The notes under the pieces: generated by a model
Databases searched by the model: none
What the model was told of the DNA's origin: nothing
The model's input: the letters and a program-made list of their open reading frames with translations, nothing else
Source of the DNA: Burkholderiaceae bacterium
GTDB lineage: Bacteria; Pseudomonadota; Gammaproteobacteria; Burkholderiales; Burkholderiaceae_F
Direction: 5' to 3'
Length of the DNA stretch: 45,882 bases
Assembly: GCA_017461315.1 (NCBI GenBank)
Contig: JAFTYR010000003.1
Location: forward strand, 1-45,882
Part shown: piece by piece, positions 7,787-16,699 of the stretch
How positions within the stretch are numbered: position 1 is the first letter of the stretch
Layout: every line of letters starts with the position of its first letter
Program-made: the position numbers and the translations under genes

Positions 7787-8554
7787 ATGTTTTTAAAAAA
7801 ATTACTAATGACTTCTGCGGCTGTTCTCGCTTTTGCCTCTTTAGGAACCCAAGCTGCTGAAACTTATGTTGTTGGTACTGGTGCCACTTACCGTCCATTC
7901 GAATACGAAACACCACAAAAAGAATTGGTTGGTTTCGATATCGATTTGATGCGCGCCATTGCTAAAGCAGAAGGTTTCGAAGTTAAATTCATCAACACCC
8001 CTTGGGAAGGTATTTTTGCAACTGTTGATAAGGGTGACCGCGACATCATCATGAGTGGTATCACCATCACAGAAAAGAGAAAACAGGCTGTTGACTTCTC
8101 CAACCCCTACTTCTTGGCTCACCAATTGATTCTTACTACACCGGATGTGAAAATTCAAAAATTGGCTGACATTCAAAAGGGTGGTGTTGCTGTTGTCAGC
8201 GGTTCCGCTGGAGATATAGCTGCTTCCGAAGCTTTTGGTAAAGCTTCTACTCGTATTCGTCGCTTTGATAATACTCCTTTGGCACTCGAAGAGTTGAACC
8301 AAGGGGGCGTAGTCGCTGCGATTGGTGACGTTGGTGTATTGGCTTTCTACTCTCGCAACAACCCTGACAAGAAATTCAATATGGTTCGTGACCCGAACTT
8401 TAAAGAACAGTACTTTGGTATTGCCGTTCGCAAAGGCAACCAAGCTCTTCTCAACAAGATCAATTCCGGTTTAGCTAAAGTAATCGCTAACGGCGAATAC
8501 GAAAAGGTTTATCAGAAGTGGTTTGGAACATCTGCTCCAAAACTTCCGCAATAA
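7787..8554 (+). CDS. Amino-acid ABC transporter, periplasmic binding protein
   Basis: A 255-residue family 3 solute-binding protein (GlnH/HisJ type) that captures a polar amino acid for the permease encoded next. The signal peptide is MFLKKLLMTSAAVLAFASLGTQA with cleavage after AQA-like TQAAE. Fold motifs include GFDIDLMRAIAK, the family signature around DIIMSGITIT, and the C-terminal YQKWFG. AGGAG lies 10 nt before the ATG. The three-gene order binding protein, permease, ATPase is complete. The ligand cannot be read from sequence; Gln is most like the closest E. coli relative. The 196-bp gap to the divergent moeB contains an AT-rich promoter region with a TATAGT hexamer at 7744-7749. Confidence 0.93.
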   Translation: MFLKKLLMTSAAVLAFASLGTQAAETYVVGTGATYRPFEYETPQKELVGFDIDLMRAIAKAEGFEVKFINTPWEGIFATVDKGDRDIIMSGITITEKRKQAVDFSNPYFLAHQLILTTPDVKIQKLADIQKGGVAVVSGSAGDIAASEAFGKASTRIRRFDNTPLALEELNQGGVVAAIGDVGVLAFYSRNNPDKKFNMVRDPNFKEQYFGIAVRKGNQALLNKINSGLAKVIANGEYEKVYQKWFGTSAPKLPQ

Positions 8555-8567
8555 AAAACATTCGTTA

Positions 8568-8595
8568 AAAGCCTGGTTCTAAAAGACCAGGCTTT
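8568..8595 (+). terminator. Intercistronic hairpin after the binding-protein gene
   Basis: A perfect 10-bp stem (AAAGCCTGGT, 8568-8577, with 8586-8595) has an 8-nt loop and no long U-tract. Such hairpins between a binding-protein gene and its permease commonly stabilise the upstream mRNA or stop part of the transcription, so that more binding protein than membrane protein is made. Sequence seen; role inferred. Confidence 0.55.
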
Positions 8596-8641
8596 GCTGA
8601 AACAAAATAATAATTTCATATAAAAAGGGAAAGGAGTTCAA

Positions 8642-9394
8642 GTGGGAGGATTTCGGTATGAAGTCATCCAAGAGTATTGGCCACTATTCATAGAAGGGGC
8701 CAAGATGACCGTCCAAATCACTGTAATTTGTGTGACTTTGGGCGTTATTCTTGGAATGGCTCTTGGTATGGCTCGTTTAGCGGATGCTAGACATTCGCCA
8801 TGGAAGCAATTATTGCGTTTCTTTGTCCGTTGGCCAGTAACGGTCTACGTAAGCTTTTTCCGTGGTACACCGCTCTTCGTTCAGATTCTGCTTATGCAGT
8901 TTGCTGTGTTGCCCTTTTTCATTCACCCGATCGACGGTTTCTTCCTCTCTGGTGAAGTTGCTCGAGAAATTCGATCGAATTATGGTGCAATGCTCGCAGG
9001 TGTCGTGGCAATTACTTTGAATGCGGGCGCTTACCTTTCAGAAGTATTCCGTGCGGGTATCCAGTCCTTGGATAAGGGCCAGATGGAAGCCGCTCGCTCT
9101 GTCGGTATGACCTACTGGCAGGCTATGTTCCATATCATCCTGCCACAAGCTTTCCGCAGAATGCTTCCTCCTTTAGGTAACAATGCGATTGCAATTTTGA
9201 AAGATTCATCTCTAGTTTCGGCTATTGGTCTTGCCGAGTTGGCCTACGCCGCTCGTACCGTTGCCGGTGCTTCCGCTCGTTATTGGGAACCCTATATCAC
9301 AATCTCGTTGATCTACTGGGTAATGACGTTAGGATTAGCTTATCTAGTTAAGAAGATGGAAGAACGCTTAGGTCGAGGAGATGACAACCGATGA
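8642..9394 (+). CDS. Amino-acid ABC transporter, permease (HisM/GlnP family)
   Basis: A 250-residue inner-membrane permease of the polar amino acid importer. It starts at GTG with a strong GGAAAGGAG upstream. About five membrane segments are visible, beginning at [20 protein letters not shown]. The EAA loop that docks the ATPase is [20 protein letters not shown], followed by the typical ALKDSSL-like ILKDSSLVS. No second permease gene is present, so the protein probably acts as a homodimer. It overlaps the ATPase gene by 4 bp (ATGA). Confidence 0.93.
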   Translation: MGGFRYEVIQEYWPLFIEGAKMTVQITVICVTLGVILGMALGMARLADARHSPWKQLLRFFVRWPVTVYVSFFRGTPLFVQILLMQFAVLPFFIHPIDGFFLSGEVAREIRSNYGAMLAGVVAITLNAGAYLSEVFRAGIQSLDKGQMEAARSVGMTYWQAMFHIILPQAFRRMLPPLGNNAIAILKDSSLVSAIGLAELAYAARTVAGASARYWEPYITISLIYWVMTLGLAYLVKKMEERLGRGDDNR

Positions 9395-10149
9395 GTACTC
9401 AACAAGAGCCTTTAATTCGCATTCGCGATTTGCATAAATACTTCGGTGAAAATGAAGTTTTACGGGGTATTGATTTAGATGTGATGCCAGGAGAAAAAGT
9501 TGTAGTACTCGGACCGTCTGGTTCAGGTAAATCTACAATGTTGCGTTGCATTAACTCTTTGGAAGAAGTAACGAGCGGTCACATCTACGTAGACAATGTT
9601 GATATCACGTCTCCCAAAACCGACATCAACAAGGTCAGAGAACACCTCGGTATGGTATTCCAGCGATTCAATCTTTGGCCTCATAAGACCGTTTTAGAAA
9701 ACGTTGCTCTTGCTCCTAAGTTAGTCAGTAAAGTTGCCAAAGATGAAGCAGAAAAACGTGCCCGAGAAATGCTCAAGCGCGTAGGACTTTCAGAAAAAGC
9801 AGATGCCTATCCGGCTAGCTTATCTGGTGGTCAACAGCAACGTGTTGCCATCGCAAGAGGACTTGCTATGCAACCTCGTGCTCTACTGTTTGATGAACCA
9901 ACCTCTGCGTTAGACCCAGAGTTAGTGGGGGAAGTATTAAACGTAATGCGCAGTTTGGCTGAATCTGGCATGACGATGGTTGTGGTAACCCATGAAATTC
10001 AATTTGCTCGTGAAGTAGCAGACCGAGTCATTTTCATGGATGGTGGTGTCATCGTTGAACAGGGATCTCCTGAAGAAGTTTTAGTTCATCCGAAAGAAGA
10101 AAGAACCAAGACTTTCTTGAAACGAGTGCTACCTAATATTCCAGAGTAA
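9391..10149 (+). CDS. glnQ: Amino-acid ABC transporter, ATP-binding protein
   Basis: A 252-residue ATPase of the polar amino acid uptake family. Walker [11 protein letters not shown]-loop [10 protein letters not shown], signature LSGGQQQR, Walker [13 protein letters not shown] and the H-loop VVVTHE are all intact. Translation is coupled to the permease by the ATGA overlap, and a strong terminator follows. The symbol follows general similarity to GlnQ; the true substrate depends on the binding protein. Confidence 0.93.
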   Translation: MSTQQEPLIRIRDLHKYFGENEVLRGIDLDVMPGEKVVVLGPSGSGKSTMLRCINSLEEVTSGHIYVDNVDITSPKTDINKVREHLGMVFQRFNLWPHKTVLENVALAPKLVSKVAKDEAEKRAREMLKRVGLSEKADAYPASLSGGQQQRVAIARGLAMQPRALLFDEPTSALDPELVGEVLNVMRSLAESGMTMVVVTHEIQFAREVADRVIFMDGGVIVEQGSPEEVLVHPKEERTKTFLKRVLPNIPE

Positions 10150-10161
10150 TTCGTCTAAATG

Positions 10162-10194
10162 AGAAAAAGTCGCAATTTGCGACTTTTTCTTTTT
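10162..10194. terminator. Terminator between the ABC importer and panC
   Basis: A 13-bp stem (AGAAAAAGTCGCA, 10162-10174, with 10178-10190) closes a 3-nt loop. It is flanked by A-rich and T-rich runs on both sides, so it should stop transcription from both converging operons. Confidence 0.85.
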
Positions 10195-10202
10195 ATGAAC
10201 AC

Positions 10203-11051
10203 CTAAAATACTTCACAATTATCGATCAAGCGAGTAGTTCCGATCTTAGCTGCGGCTAAGACAACCAGTGGTTCTTTATTTATCAAATCACTTTCTGTCG
10301 GTGCCAAAAGATCCACCTGGCGTACCACGGATACATAATCCGTTTGCCATCCTTGTTGTGTCAATAGACTACAGGCTCTCTTTTCAATCTCATCAACGTT
10401 TACGTTACCTGCTTCCAGAGCTTTTTTTACCACTTGGATAGTTTGATAAAGTTCACTCGCCTTCTTTAACTCTTTAGTAGATAAATAGCGATTACGTGAT
10501 GAAAATGCCAACCCACTTTGCAAATCTCTTTGTAACTCTAATCCAATAATTTCGATAGGCATTGCAAATTGGCGCACCATCGAACGGATAATCTGCAACT
10601 GTTGATAGTCTTTCTTTCCAAAAACCGCAACATTAGGACGAACAATAGAAAAAAGTTTTCCAACAACCGTACAGACGCCTTCAAAAAATCCCGGTCGATA
10701 AAAGCCTTCCAAAATATCGGCCATTGAAGAATCCGGCTTGATTCTATAGGTCTGTTTCTGTGGATACATTTCTGCTTCTGATGGAGCAAAAACAATATCA
10801 ACAACCCCCTGTTCTTTTAATTTTGCACAATCTTCTTCCAGCGTTCTAGGATACGTATCAAAATCCTCATTAGGACCAAACTGGAGGCGATTGACAAAAA
10901 TAGAAGCGACTAACAATTTACAGTGACGTTTTGCTTCTGCCATAAGAGCCAGATGACCTACATGCAAATTTCCCATCGTAGGCACTAAACCAACAGATGT
11001 TTCTGTTTTTAAAATATCTTGTAGCTCTTTAACACTGCGAACAACGATCAT
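10203..11051 (-). CDS. panC: Pantothenate synthetase
   Basis: Condenses pantoate and beta-alanine with ATP to give pantothenate, the precursor of coenzyme A. It has 282 residues. The adenylation motif is PTMGNLHVGHL (HxGH), followed by FVNRLQFGPNEDF and the family block GKKDYQQLQIIR; the C-terminal substrate segment has SSRNRYLS. It is the last gene of the minus-strand hda-pcnB-folK-panB-panC operon, 8 bp after panB, with AGGA placed before its ATG. Confidence 0.96.
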   Translation of the reverse strand: MIVVRSVKELQDILKTETSVGLVPTMGNLHVGHLALMAEAKRHCKLLVASIFVNRLQFGPNEDFDTYPRTLEEDCAKLKEQGVVDIVFAPSEAEMYPQKQTYRIKPDSSMADILEGFYRPGFFEGVCTVVGKLFSIVRPNVAVFGKKDYQQLQIIRSMVRQFAMPIEIIGLELQRDLQSGLAFSSRNRYLSTKELKKASELYQTIQVVKKALEAGNVNVDEIEKRACSLLTQQGWQTDYVSVVRQVDLLAPTESDLINKEPLVVLAAAKIGTTRLIDNCEVF

Positions 11052-11059
11052 TTTTTTTC

Positions 11060-11875
11060 CTAAAAACTATTTTCCATAGTTGGGAAGACTCTACTTTTAA
11101 CAGCATGAACATAAGCGGATACGGCTTCTTGAATGCTACTAGAATCTTTCATGAAATTCTTACTAAATTTAGGACTTCTACCAGGATAAATACCTAAAAT
11201 ATCTTGTAAAACTAATACTTGGCCAGAACAATTTGGCCCAGCTCCAATACCAATGGTTGGCACCGAAAGAAGTTGAGTAATTTCTGTTGCGACTGATGCG
11301 GGAACCATTTCAAAGAGCACCATCGCAGCCCCTGCCTCCTGCATATCAAGAGCGGCACTCTTAAGCTCAGATGCTGAAATTTCAGTCTTCCCTTGAACGA
11401 AATAGCCACCAAATAAATTTAAAGACTGAGGTGTAAAGCCCAAATGCGCACAGACTGGAATCCCCATTTGAGTCAAACGTCTGACAATCGGTAAAACAGG
11501 AGCACCTCCTTCAAGCTTAACCATGTTGGCTCCAGCCTTCATGAGTTTTACCGCATTAGCAACCGCTTCATCTTCGCTAACAAGGTAACTTCCAAACGAC
11601 ATGTCAGCCAAAATAAAAGCATTTGTATTTCCTCGAGCCACACACTGGGTATGGTAAACCATATCCTCGATTTGAACCGGAAGAGTCGATGTATGCCCTT
11701 GAATGGTTTGCCCCAAAGAATCCCCTACTAGAAGAATATCAACCCCTGCTTCATCCTCAAGATATGCAAAAGTTGCGTCATAACACGTCAACATCACCAA
11801 AGGTTCATTTTCTTGGTAACGCTTGCGTAATTGTCCAAGCGTCACCTTTTTTCTTTGTGTCATATTAACCGACAT
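11060..11875 (-). CDS. panB: 3-methyl-2-oxobutanoate hydroxymethyltransferase
   Basis: Transfers a hydroxymethyl group from methylene-tetrahydrofolate to 2-oxoisovalerate, the first step of pantoate synthesis. Motifs: MLTCYDATFA, LLVGDSLG (metal-binding Asp), VKLEGG and GIGAGPNCSGQVLV. Three ATGs lie near the 5' end; GGAGG abuts the first (11881) and is 6 nt from the ATG at 11875, which is therefore chosen (271 residues). It lies 21 bp after folK by this start and directly before panC, so the pantothenate pair is co-transcribed with folate synthesis. Confidence 0.96.
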   Translation of the reverse strand: MSVNMTQRKKVTLGQLRKRYQENEPLVMLTCYDATFAYLEDEAGVDILLVGDSLGQTIQGHTSTLPVQIEDMVYHTQCVARGNTNAFILADMSFGSYLVSEDEAVANAVKLMKAGANMVKLEGGAPVLPIVRRLTQMGIPVCAHLGFTPQSLNLFGGYFVQGKTEISASELKSAALDMQEAGAAMVLFEMVPASVATEITQLLSVPTIGIGAGPNCSGQVLVLQDILGIYPGRSPKFSKNFMKDSSSIQEAVSAYVHAVKSRVFPTMENSF

Positions 11876-11896
11876 AAACATCCTCCAAATTAATCA

Positions 11897-12400
11897 TCAT
11901 TCGCAAGTTTTGCGAATTCTTTGATTCATTACTCTTGGCAAAAACGATTTGGCCAAACCAAGCCCAGGAATTTCAATATTTTGATTCAGTTCTAATAATG
12001 GAACAAGCACAAAAGCCCTTTGATGCATCCGTGCATGGGGAATAATTAAATCCTTTGTTTCGATACGTTCGTCACCGTACAACAATAAATCACAGTCTAA
12101 TGTTCTAGGAGCATTAACAACGCCCATAGGTCTTACGCGTCCATGTTGATTTTCGATAGATTGTAAGATCCTTAATAACTCTAAAGGAGCGCATTGTGTT
12201 TCAATGCAAAGAACTGCATTCACGTAATCTGGACCACTGGAATCAATAGGTTCGGTTACGTAAAAAGACGATAAGTCACTTCTACCACAACAAGCCCGTT
12301 TGATAATTTCATCAATCGCACACTGAATCGTACTTTCGGTATCACCTAGATTAGCACCCAAACCAATATAGACATTTACCGGCAAAGTTCTCGTTTTCAT
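11897..12400 (-). CDS. folK: Dihydropterin pyrophosphokinase (HPPK)
   Basis: Transfers pyrophosphate from ATP to 6-hydroxymethyl-dihydropterin in folate synthesis. It has 167 residues, the usual length. Motifs: YIGLGANLGD at the N-terminus, RPMGVVNAPRTLDCDLLLY (the metal-binding DxD, here DCDLL) and IIPHARMHQRAFVLVPL. ATG overlaps the pcnB stop by 4 bp (ATGA), indicating translational coupling. Confidence 0.95.
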   Translation of the reverse strand: MKTRTLPVNVYIGLGANLGDTESTIQCAIDEIIKRACCGRSDLSSFYVTEPIDSSGPDYVNAVLCIETQCAPLELLRILQSIENQHGRVRPMGVVNAPRTLDCDLLLYGDERIETKDLIIPHARMHQRAFVLVPLLELNQNIEIPGLGLAKSFLPRVMNQRIRKTCE

Positions 12401-13932
12401 GATTCACTCTTTCTAGTAGCCGTTGAAGCCAAAATCGCACTCACTTGATTTCTTCTTGTGCGACGTTTCGGAGTAACCATCTTCCTAGACTCTACCGACT
12501 CAACTTGAGAAAGAGTCGCAGGCTCTTCAGCAGGAACAATATTCTCATTTGTCTTTTGTTTTTCGACAACAGCCGAGGAAACCTTACGACGGCGACGACG
12601 CTTTTTCTTTGGCTTACTCATTTCGTCTAATACTTCCGAGGATTCCTTAACAGCAACCTGATGTTTTTTCTGCTGAATATCAATCAACATCCCTTCTTTT
12701 TCATCTTCTGGTGCCGACTCAAATGCGGTCCACCAATCGGCTAGCTCGTGAGAAATCTCACCACTAGAAGCACGGATTAAAAGGAAATCGTACGCAGCAC
12801 GGAATCGTGGATGATCGAGCAATCTTCTTGCAGATGCTCCTACACGGCGTTCAAATCTTGGTTGCAACATCCAAATATCAACCATATCCTTATGAAAACG
12901 TCTTTGAATACCTCTTAAATCCGAACTCGATAACACGATGTCGCAAGCCTGTTGCCAACGGCGAGCGGGAGATAGACGATGTCCCTCTAGTTTGAAGAAT
13001 TCTCTAAGTAGAGACTCCCAGAATAACACCGCAAAAAGGAAGCTCGGAGAAATCGAACGACCCTGTGCAACTCGTGCATCACAACGCTCCAAAGACTTAC
13101 AAACTAGAACGCTATTCTTTGAATTAACCAGAGTATTCAGTAGCGGTAGTTGGACGTTGATTCCTTCTTCCACGAGGGCATTTACGCACTTTGACGCAGC
13201 TCCGCTCGTCAGCATCTTTAACATTTCATCAAAAAGACGTGCCTGAGGAACATCCATAAGAAGCTGTTGCATGGATTCAATAGGACGAGACGTCTTGGAA
13301 TCAATCTTGAAACCTAATTTCACAGCAATACGAACCGCTCGCAGTATACGAACTGGATCTTCACGGTACCGTACCTCTGGTGAACCAATCATACGAATTC
13401 TTTTCTTTCTCACGTCCAACATACCGTCGTGATAATCGAGAATTTCTTCTGTTGTTGGATCGTAGTACATGGCATTTATCGTAAAGTCACGGCGAGCAGC
13501 GTCCTCCCACTGTTCTCCGAAAACATTATCATTTACCACACGACCATTTTCATCCTTTTCTATGCCTTCTTCGCTTAAACCACGAAAGGTTGATACTTCA
13601 ATGGTTTCCGGACCACGAATCACATGAACCAAGCGAAATCTTCGCCCAATAATCACAGCTCTACGAGTAATTCTTTTCACCTGCTCTGGTGTTGCATCAG
13701 TAGCAACATCAAAGTCTTTTGGGGTATGACCAATCAGAAGATCACGAACAGCACCACCAACAATGTAGGCTTTAAATCCTGCATTTTGTAGTTTCTGACA
13801 GACCGTAATAGCAAAAGGGCTCACGTTTTGGCGATTGATTCCATGTTCTTCTGCAGAGATAACGTGGGGTTTTTTTCGAATTCGTCGACTTCCAAATAAA
13901 TTCTGTACGGACTGAACTAACTGATTAATCAC
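12397..13932 (-). CDS. pcnB: Poly(A) polymerase I
   Basis: Adds poly(A) tails that mark RNAs for decay. The start is GTG 13932, preceded by GGAG at 8 nt and overlapping the upstream stop by 4 bp (GTGA), giving 511 residues; an in-frame ATG at 13998 lies well inside the previous gene and lacks this support. Nucleotidyltransferase motifs: GGAVRDLLIG, KDFDVATDA (catalytic DxD), GRRFRLVHV, RRDFTINAM. The GRRFRLVHV form favours PcnB over CCA-adding enzyme. A tail rich in basic runs (KPKKKRRRRRK) follows the RNA-binding region, as usual for bacterial PcnB. Confidence 0.95.
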   Translation of the reverse strand: MINQLVQSVQNLFGSRRIRKKPHVISAEEHGINRQNVSPFAITVCQKLQNAGFKAYIVGGAVRDLLIGHTPKDFDVATDATPEQVKRITRRAVIIGRRFRLVHVIRGPETIEVSTFRGLSEEGIEKDENGRVVNDNVFGEQWEDAARRDFTINAMYYDPTTEEILDYHDGMLDVRKKRIRMIGSPEVRYREDPVRILRAVRIAVKLGFKIDSKTSRPIESMQQLLMDVPQARLFDEMLKMLTSGAASKCVNALVEEGINVQLPLLNTLVNSKNSVLVCKSLERCDARVAQGRSISPSFLFAVLFWESLLREFFKLEGHRLSPARRWQQACDIVLSSSDLRGIQRRFHKDMVDIWMLQPRFERRVGASARRLLDHPRFRAAYDFLLIRASSGEISHELADWWTAFESAPEDEKEGMLIDIQQKKHQVAVKESSEVLDEMSKPKKKRRRRRKVSSAVVEKQKTNENIVPAEEPATLSQVESVESRKMVTPKRRTRRNQVSAILASTATRKSES

Positions 13933-14654
13933 AAATAATTCTCCACGTGATGAAATTCTGGATTTTGTTTGTAGTTTAAAAGTTGCAGTATTTCCCAACC
14001 GTTTTCATGGGCAATCGATCTTAATCTTTCATCAGGATTGGTCGCAACCGCTTTTCCACCCTGTTCCGCCACAAGACTTAATAGTGGTAAGTCATTAATA
14101 GAATCAGAGTAAAAAGCGATTTCTGACCATTGGATCTTTTCAAATTCAACTTGTTTTAATAATTTCTTTATCGCTTTCACTTTGCCTTCTTTGTAGGTGT
14201 GGTACAACCATCCACCGGTAAATTCACCTTCTGTATCGATCTCAGGTTCTGAAGCAATTAAAATATCTACTTCAAAAAGATCTGCGATAGGTTCCACGGG
14301 ATAACGCTGTGTTGCTGTCACGATTGCTGTTTTAGCACCGTTTTGTCTATAACTTTGCACCAACTGCTTCGCTTCGAGAGTAAATACCGGTTTAATAAAG
14401 CGATTAAAGTATTCTTCTCTGAGCTGATCAAGTTCTTTACGTTTGAAATTATTCATTAAGAACATTTCAAAATCCATAAATTCTTCGATATCCAAGATTC
14501 CTTGAAAGTAATCTTGGTCAAATTTTTCTTGTTGCTTTTTATATTCTTCAGCCTTTGCTCCGCAATGGCTAATCAAAAAGTAAGCCCATATCCCACAAGA
14601 ATCAACAGGTAGTAATGTATGGTCTAAATCAAACAGAGCTAATTTGATACTCAT
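13929..14654 (-). CDS. HAD-IB family phosphatase (SerB-like)
   Basis: A 241-residue haloacid-dehalogenase-type hydrolase. Motif I is FDLDHTLL (nucleophile Asp9, acid Asp11), motif II IVTATQ, motif III Lys in EGKVKAI, and motif IV DSINDLPLL; a helical cap separates motifs I and II. These features match the HAD-IB subfamily close to phosphoserine phosphatase, but the substrate is not known. The ATG at 14654 shares a base with the hda stop (TAATG); an alternative ATG 24 bp upstream is inside hda. It lies between hda and pcnB, the usual place in Burkholderiales. Confidence 0.87.
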   Translation of the reverse strand: MSIKLALFDLDHTLLPVDSCGIWAYFLISHCGAKAEEYKKQQEKFDQDYFQGILDIEEFMDFEMFLMNNFKRKELDQLREEYFNRFIKPVFTLEAKQLVQSYRQNGAKTAIVTATQRYPVEPIADLFEVDILIASEPEIDTEGEFTGGWLYHTYKEGKVKAIKKLLKQVEFEKIQWSEIAFYSDSINDLPLLSLVAEQGGKAVATNPDERLRSIAHENGWEILQLLNYKQNPEFHHVENYL

Positions 14655-15313
14655 TATTTTCTCTCGCGTTCCAGCCACTCTTTGATTAGAGGAATTGTCA
14701 TAGTTCGATTTGTTTTGAGGCTATAGGAAATAATACCTTCAAGGATACAGATCATAGTGTGCATATCCCGAGGCAAATAATTTTCAATCCAAGCTAATGC
14801 TTCAGGTGTGACATTTAAACCTGCCAGCTGAGCTCGACGAATAAACTCTTTCTGCTTTTCTGCATCCGAAAGAGGTTGTATTTCTAATACCGTTCCCCAA
14901 CTTAATCGACTCGTTACGTCATCACGTACACCATAGAATTGAAGTTCTCTAGGGGAGTGATGTCCAGCAACCACAATATGGGTTCCAGGATGAGCTCGCA
15001 CTTCATTGACTAGGTCAAAAAAGGCTTGAAGTTCGTCTGTGTTTCTTGAATCAATATCATCGACGAGATAAAGCGATTGCTCATCACAAAATACAGGAAT
15101 ATCGGTCGATGTCAAACCTAACGCTCTTAAAAGATGGGTACAACCTACCCCCTTCTGCCCAAATAGATAGGTGAATTGAGGACCCGAACCGGAACGAACG
15201 CTTTTTAAAACTTCCAGAGCTTCACGATTTTCCCCTTCCACAAAACTTTCTAAAGTTGGATCTGGAGCCTGAAAAAGTTCTAAAGCTAATTGATTTCTCG
15301 AATTAAAAGCCAT
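14654..15313 (-). CDS. hda: DnaA regulatory inactivator Hda
   Basis: An AAA+ DnaA homologue that, with the beta clamp, stimulates ATP hydrolysis by DnaA and limits re-initiation of replication. It has 219 residues. An N-terminal clamp-binding peptide NQLALELF is visible. The Walker A region FGQKGVGCTHLL is of the relaxed Hda form, Walker B is LYLVDDID, and a sensor/Arg-finger segment DDVTSRLSWG follows. It is the first gene of a six-gene minus-strand operon ending in panC and is divergent from purM. Confidence 0.93.
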   Translation of the reverse strand: MAFNSRNQLALELFQAPDPTLESFVEGENREALEVLKSVRSGSGPQFTYLFGQKGVGCTHLLRALGLTSTDIPVFCDEQSLYLVDDIDSRNTDELQAFFDLVNEVRAHPGTHIVVAGHHSPRELQFYGVRDDVTSRLSWGTVLEIQPLSDAEKQKEFIRRAQLAGLNVTPEALAWIENYLPRDMHTMICILEGIISYSLKTNRTMTIPLIKEWLERERK

Positions 15314-15339
15314 TGAAAAACACTCAACTTAATCTTGAG

Positions 15340-15367
15340 ATTTTACAGCGAAATATTGTGCATACAA
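15340..15367 (-). promoter_or_regulatory. Probable promoter of the hda-panC operon
   Basis: Minus strand -35 TTGTAT (15367-15362) and -10 TAAAAT (15345-15340) with a 16-bp spacer, about 30 bp before the hda start. The rest of the 290-bp hda-purM gap is AT-rich; a TAGAAT hexamer at 15560-15565 could be the purM -10. Confidence 0.4.
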
Positions 15368-15603
15368 AAAAGATATCTATCTATTGTGTAATCGTTTTTC
15401 TCATCAAAGAATCCAATGCTTTGATTTACATTCATTTCCTCTAAAAATAGGTTGATGATCTCTCTACCAACATACTTAATATTTTTCTGATATCTATCAT
15501 TAAATTTCCTGATACCTCCATTCACCACCATGATTTACGCGATAGATCATAAGAGTTGGTAGAATTGAAAAATTGTCTAAACCTCACTTACTAACAACAA
15601 ACT

Positions 15604-16635
15604 ATGACAAAACCTCTCTCTTATGCTGATTCCGGCGTTTCCATCGATGCAGGTGATGAACTTGTTGAACGCATCAAGCCTCTTGCTAAAAAAACTTTAA
15701 TTCCAGGAGTTCTTGGTTCGATTGGTGGTTTCGGAGCCCTTTTTGAAGTATCCAAAGAGTATCGTGAACCTGTATTAGTAACCGGTACAGATGGAGTTGG
15801 TACTAAGCTTAAACTTGCCTTCACATTAAATCGTCATGATACCGTCGGCCAAGACTTAGTCGGTATGAGTGTCAATGATATTTTGGTTCAGGGTGCAAAA
15901 TCCTTATTCTTCCTTGATTACTACGCCTGCGGTCATCTTGATGTGGATATTGCAGAGCAAGTTGTTGGTGGCGTCGCTAAGGGTTGCGAATTAGCCGGTT
16001 GCGCCCTTATTGGTGGTGAAACCGCTGAAATGCCAGGTATGTATCCAGAAGGTGAATATGACCTTGCGGGTTTTGCAGTTGGTGTTGTCGAAAAAAGTCA
16101 GATCATTGATGGAACTACAATCAAACCAGGTGACATCGTCCTTGGCTTAGCTTCTAGTGGTCCTCACTCCAACGGTTTTTCTTTAATCCGTAAAGTAATC
16201 GATGTTTGTGGTGCTTCCTGGGACGAAAAAATTGGCGATAAAACACTCGCTGATTGCGTCATGGAACCAACACGCATCTACGTTAAGCAAGTTCTCGCGG
16301 TCATGAAAGAAGTTCAAATCAAAGGCATGGCTCATATCACTGGTGGTGGCCTTGTAGAAAATGTGCCTAGAGTACTTCCAGAAAATACTCAATGCGTTAT
16401 CCATCCTGGTAGCTGGCAACGTCCTGCTATTTTTGATTGGCTTCAGGAAAAAGGCAACATTGCTGATACAGAAATGTATCGAGTCTTTAATAACGGTATT
16501 GGTATGGTTGTCATTGTTGCACCAGAAGATGCAGACAAAGCACAAAAAGCCTTTGAACTTCAAGGTGAAAAAGTTAGTCGAATTGGCGAAATTTGTGAAC
16601 TGAAAGACAATGAAGCTCCTTGTGTCATTCGCTAA
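15604..16635 (+). CDS. purM: Phosphoribosylformylglycinamidine cyclo-ligase
   Basis: Closes the imidazole ring to form AIR in purine synthesis. It has 343 residues, the usual length. Motifs: [20 protein letters not shown] at the N-terminus, [12 protein letters not shown], the PurM signature [26 protein letters not shown] and [15 protein letters not shown]. No clear Shine-Dalgarno is seen before the ATG. It is monocistronic and ends in a strong terminator, divergent from hda as in other Burkholderiales. Confidence 0.97.
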   Translation: MTKPLSYADSGVSIDAGDELVERIKPLAKKTLIPGVLGSIGGFGALFEVSKEYREPVLVTGTDGVGTKLKLAFTLNRHDTVGQDLVGMSVNDILVQGAKSLFFLDYYACGHLDVDIAEQVVGGVAKGCELAGCALIGGETAEMPGMYPEGEYDLAGFAVGVVEKSQIIDGTTIKPGDIVLGLASSGPHSNGFSLIRKVIDVCGASWDEKIGDKTLADCVMEPTRIYVKQVLAVMKEVQIKGMAHITGGGLVENVPRVLPENTQCVIHPGSWQRPAIFDWLQEKGNIADTEMYRVFNNGIGMVVIVAPEDADKAQKAFELQGEKVSRIGEICELKDNEAPCVIR

Positions 16636-16640
16636 TACAT

Positions 16641-16691
16641 AAGTCTTAAAAAGACTTAGAGGATGGTTTGAAAACCATCCTCTCTTTTATT
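16641..16691 (+). terminator. Terminator of purM
   Basis: A small hairpin (AAGTCTT/AAGACTT, 16641-16657) is followed at once by a 12-bp stem (AGAGGATGGTTT, 16658-16669, with 16672-16683) and a CTTTTATT run. It lies between convergent purM and miaA, and the symmetry may let it act in both directions. Confidence 0.8.
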
Positions 16692-16699
16692 AGTTGAAT

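Noticed and set aside
7841..8443. 200-residue ORF antisense to the ABC binding-protein gene
   Set aside because: A shadow frame of a clear gene with no domain of its own.
13933..13998. Upstream ATG start of pcnB
   Set aside because: It lies inside the phosphatase gene, whereas GTG 13932 has GGAG and a GTGA overlap.
15343..15531. 62-residue ORF on the minus strand between hda and purM
   Set aside because: AT-rich composition, no ribosome site before its ATG, no recognisable feature, and it covers the likely hda promoter.
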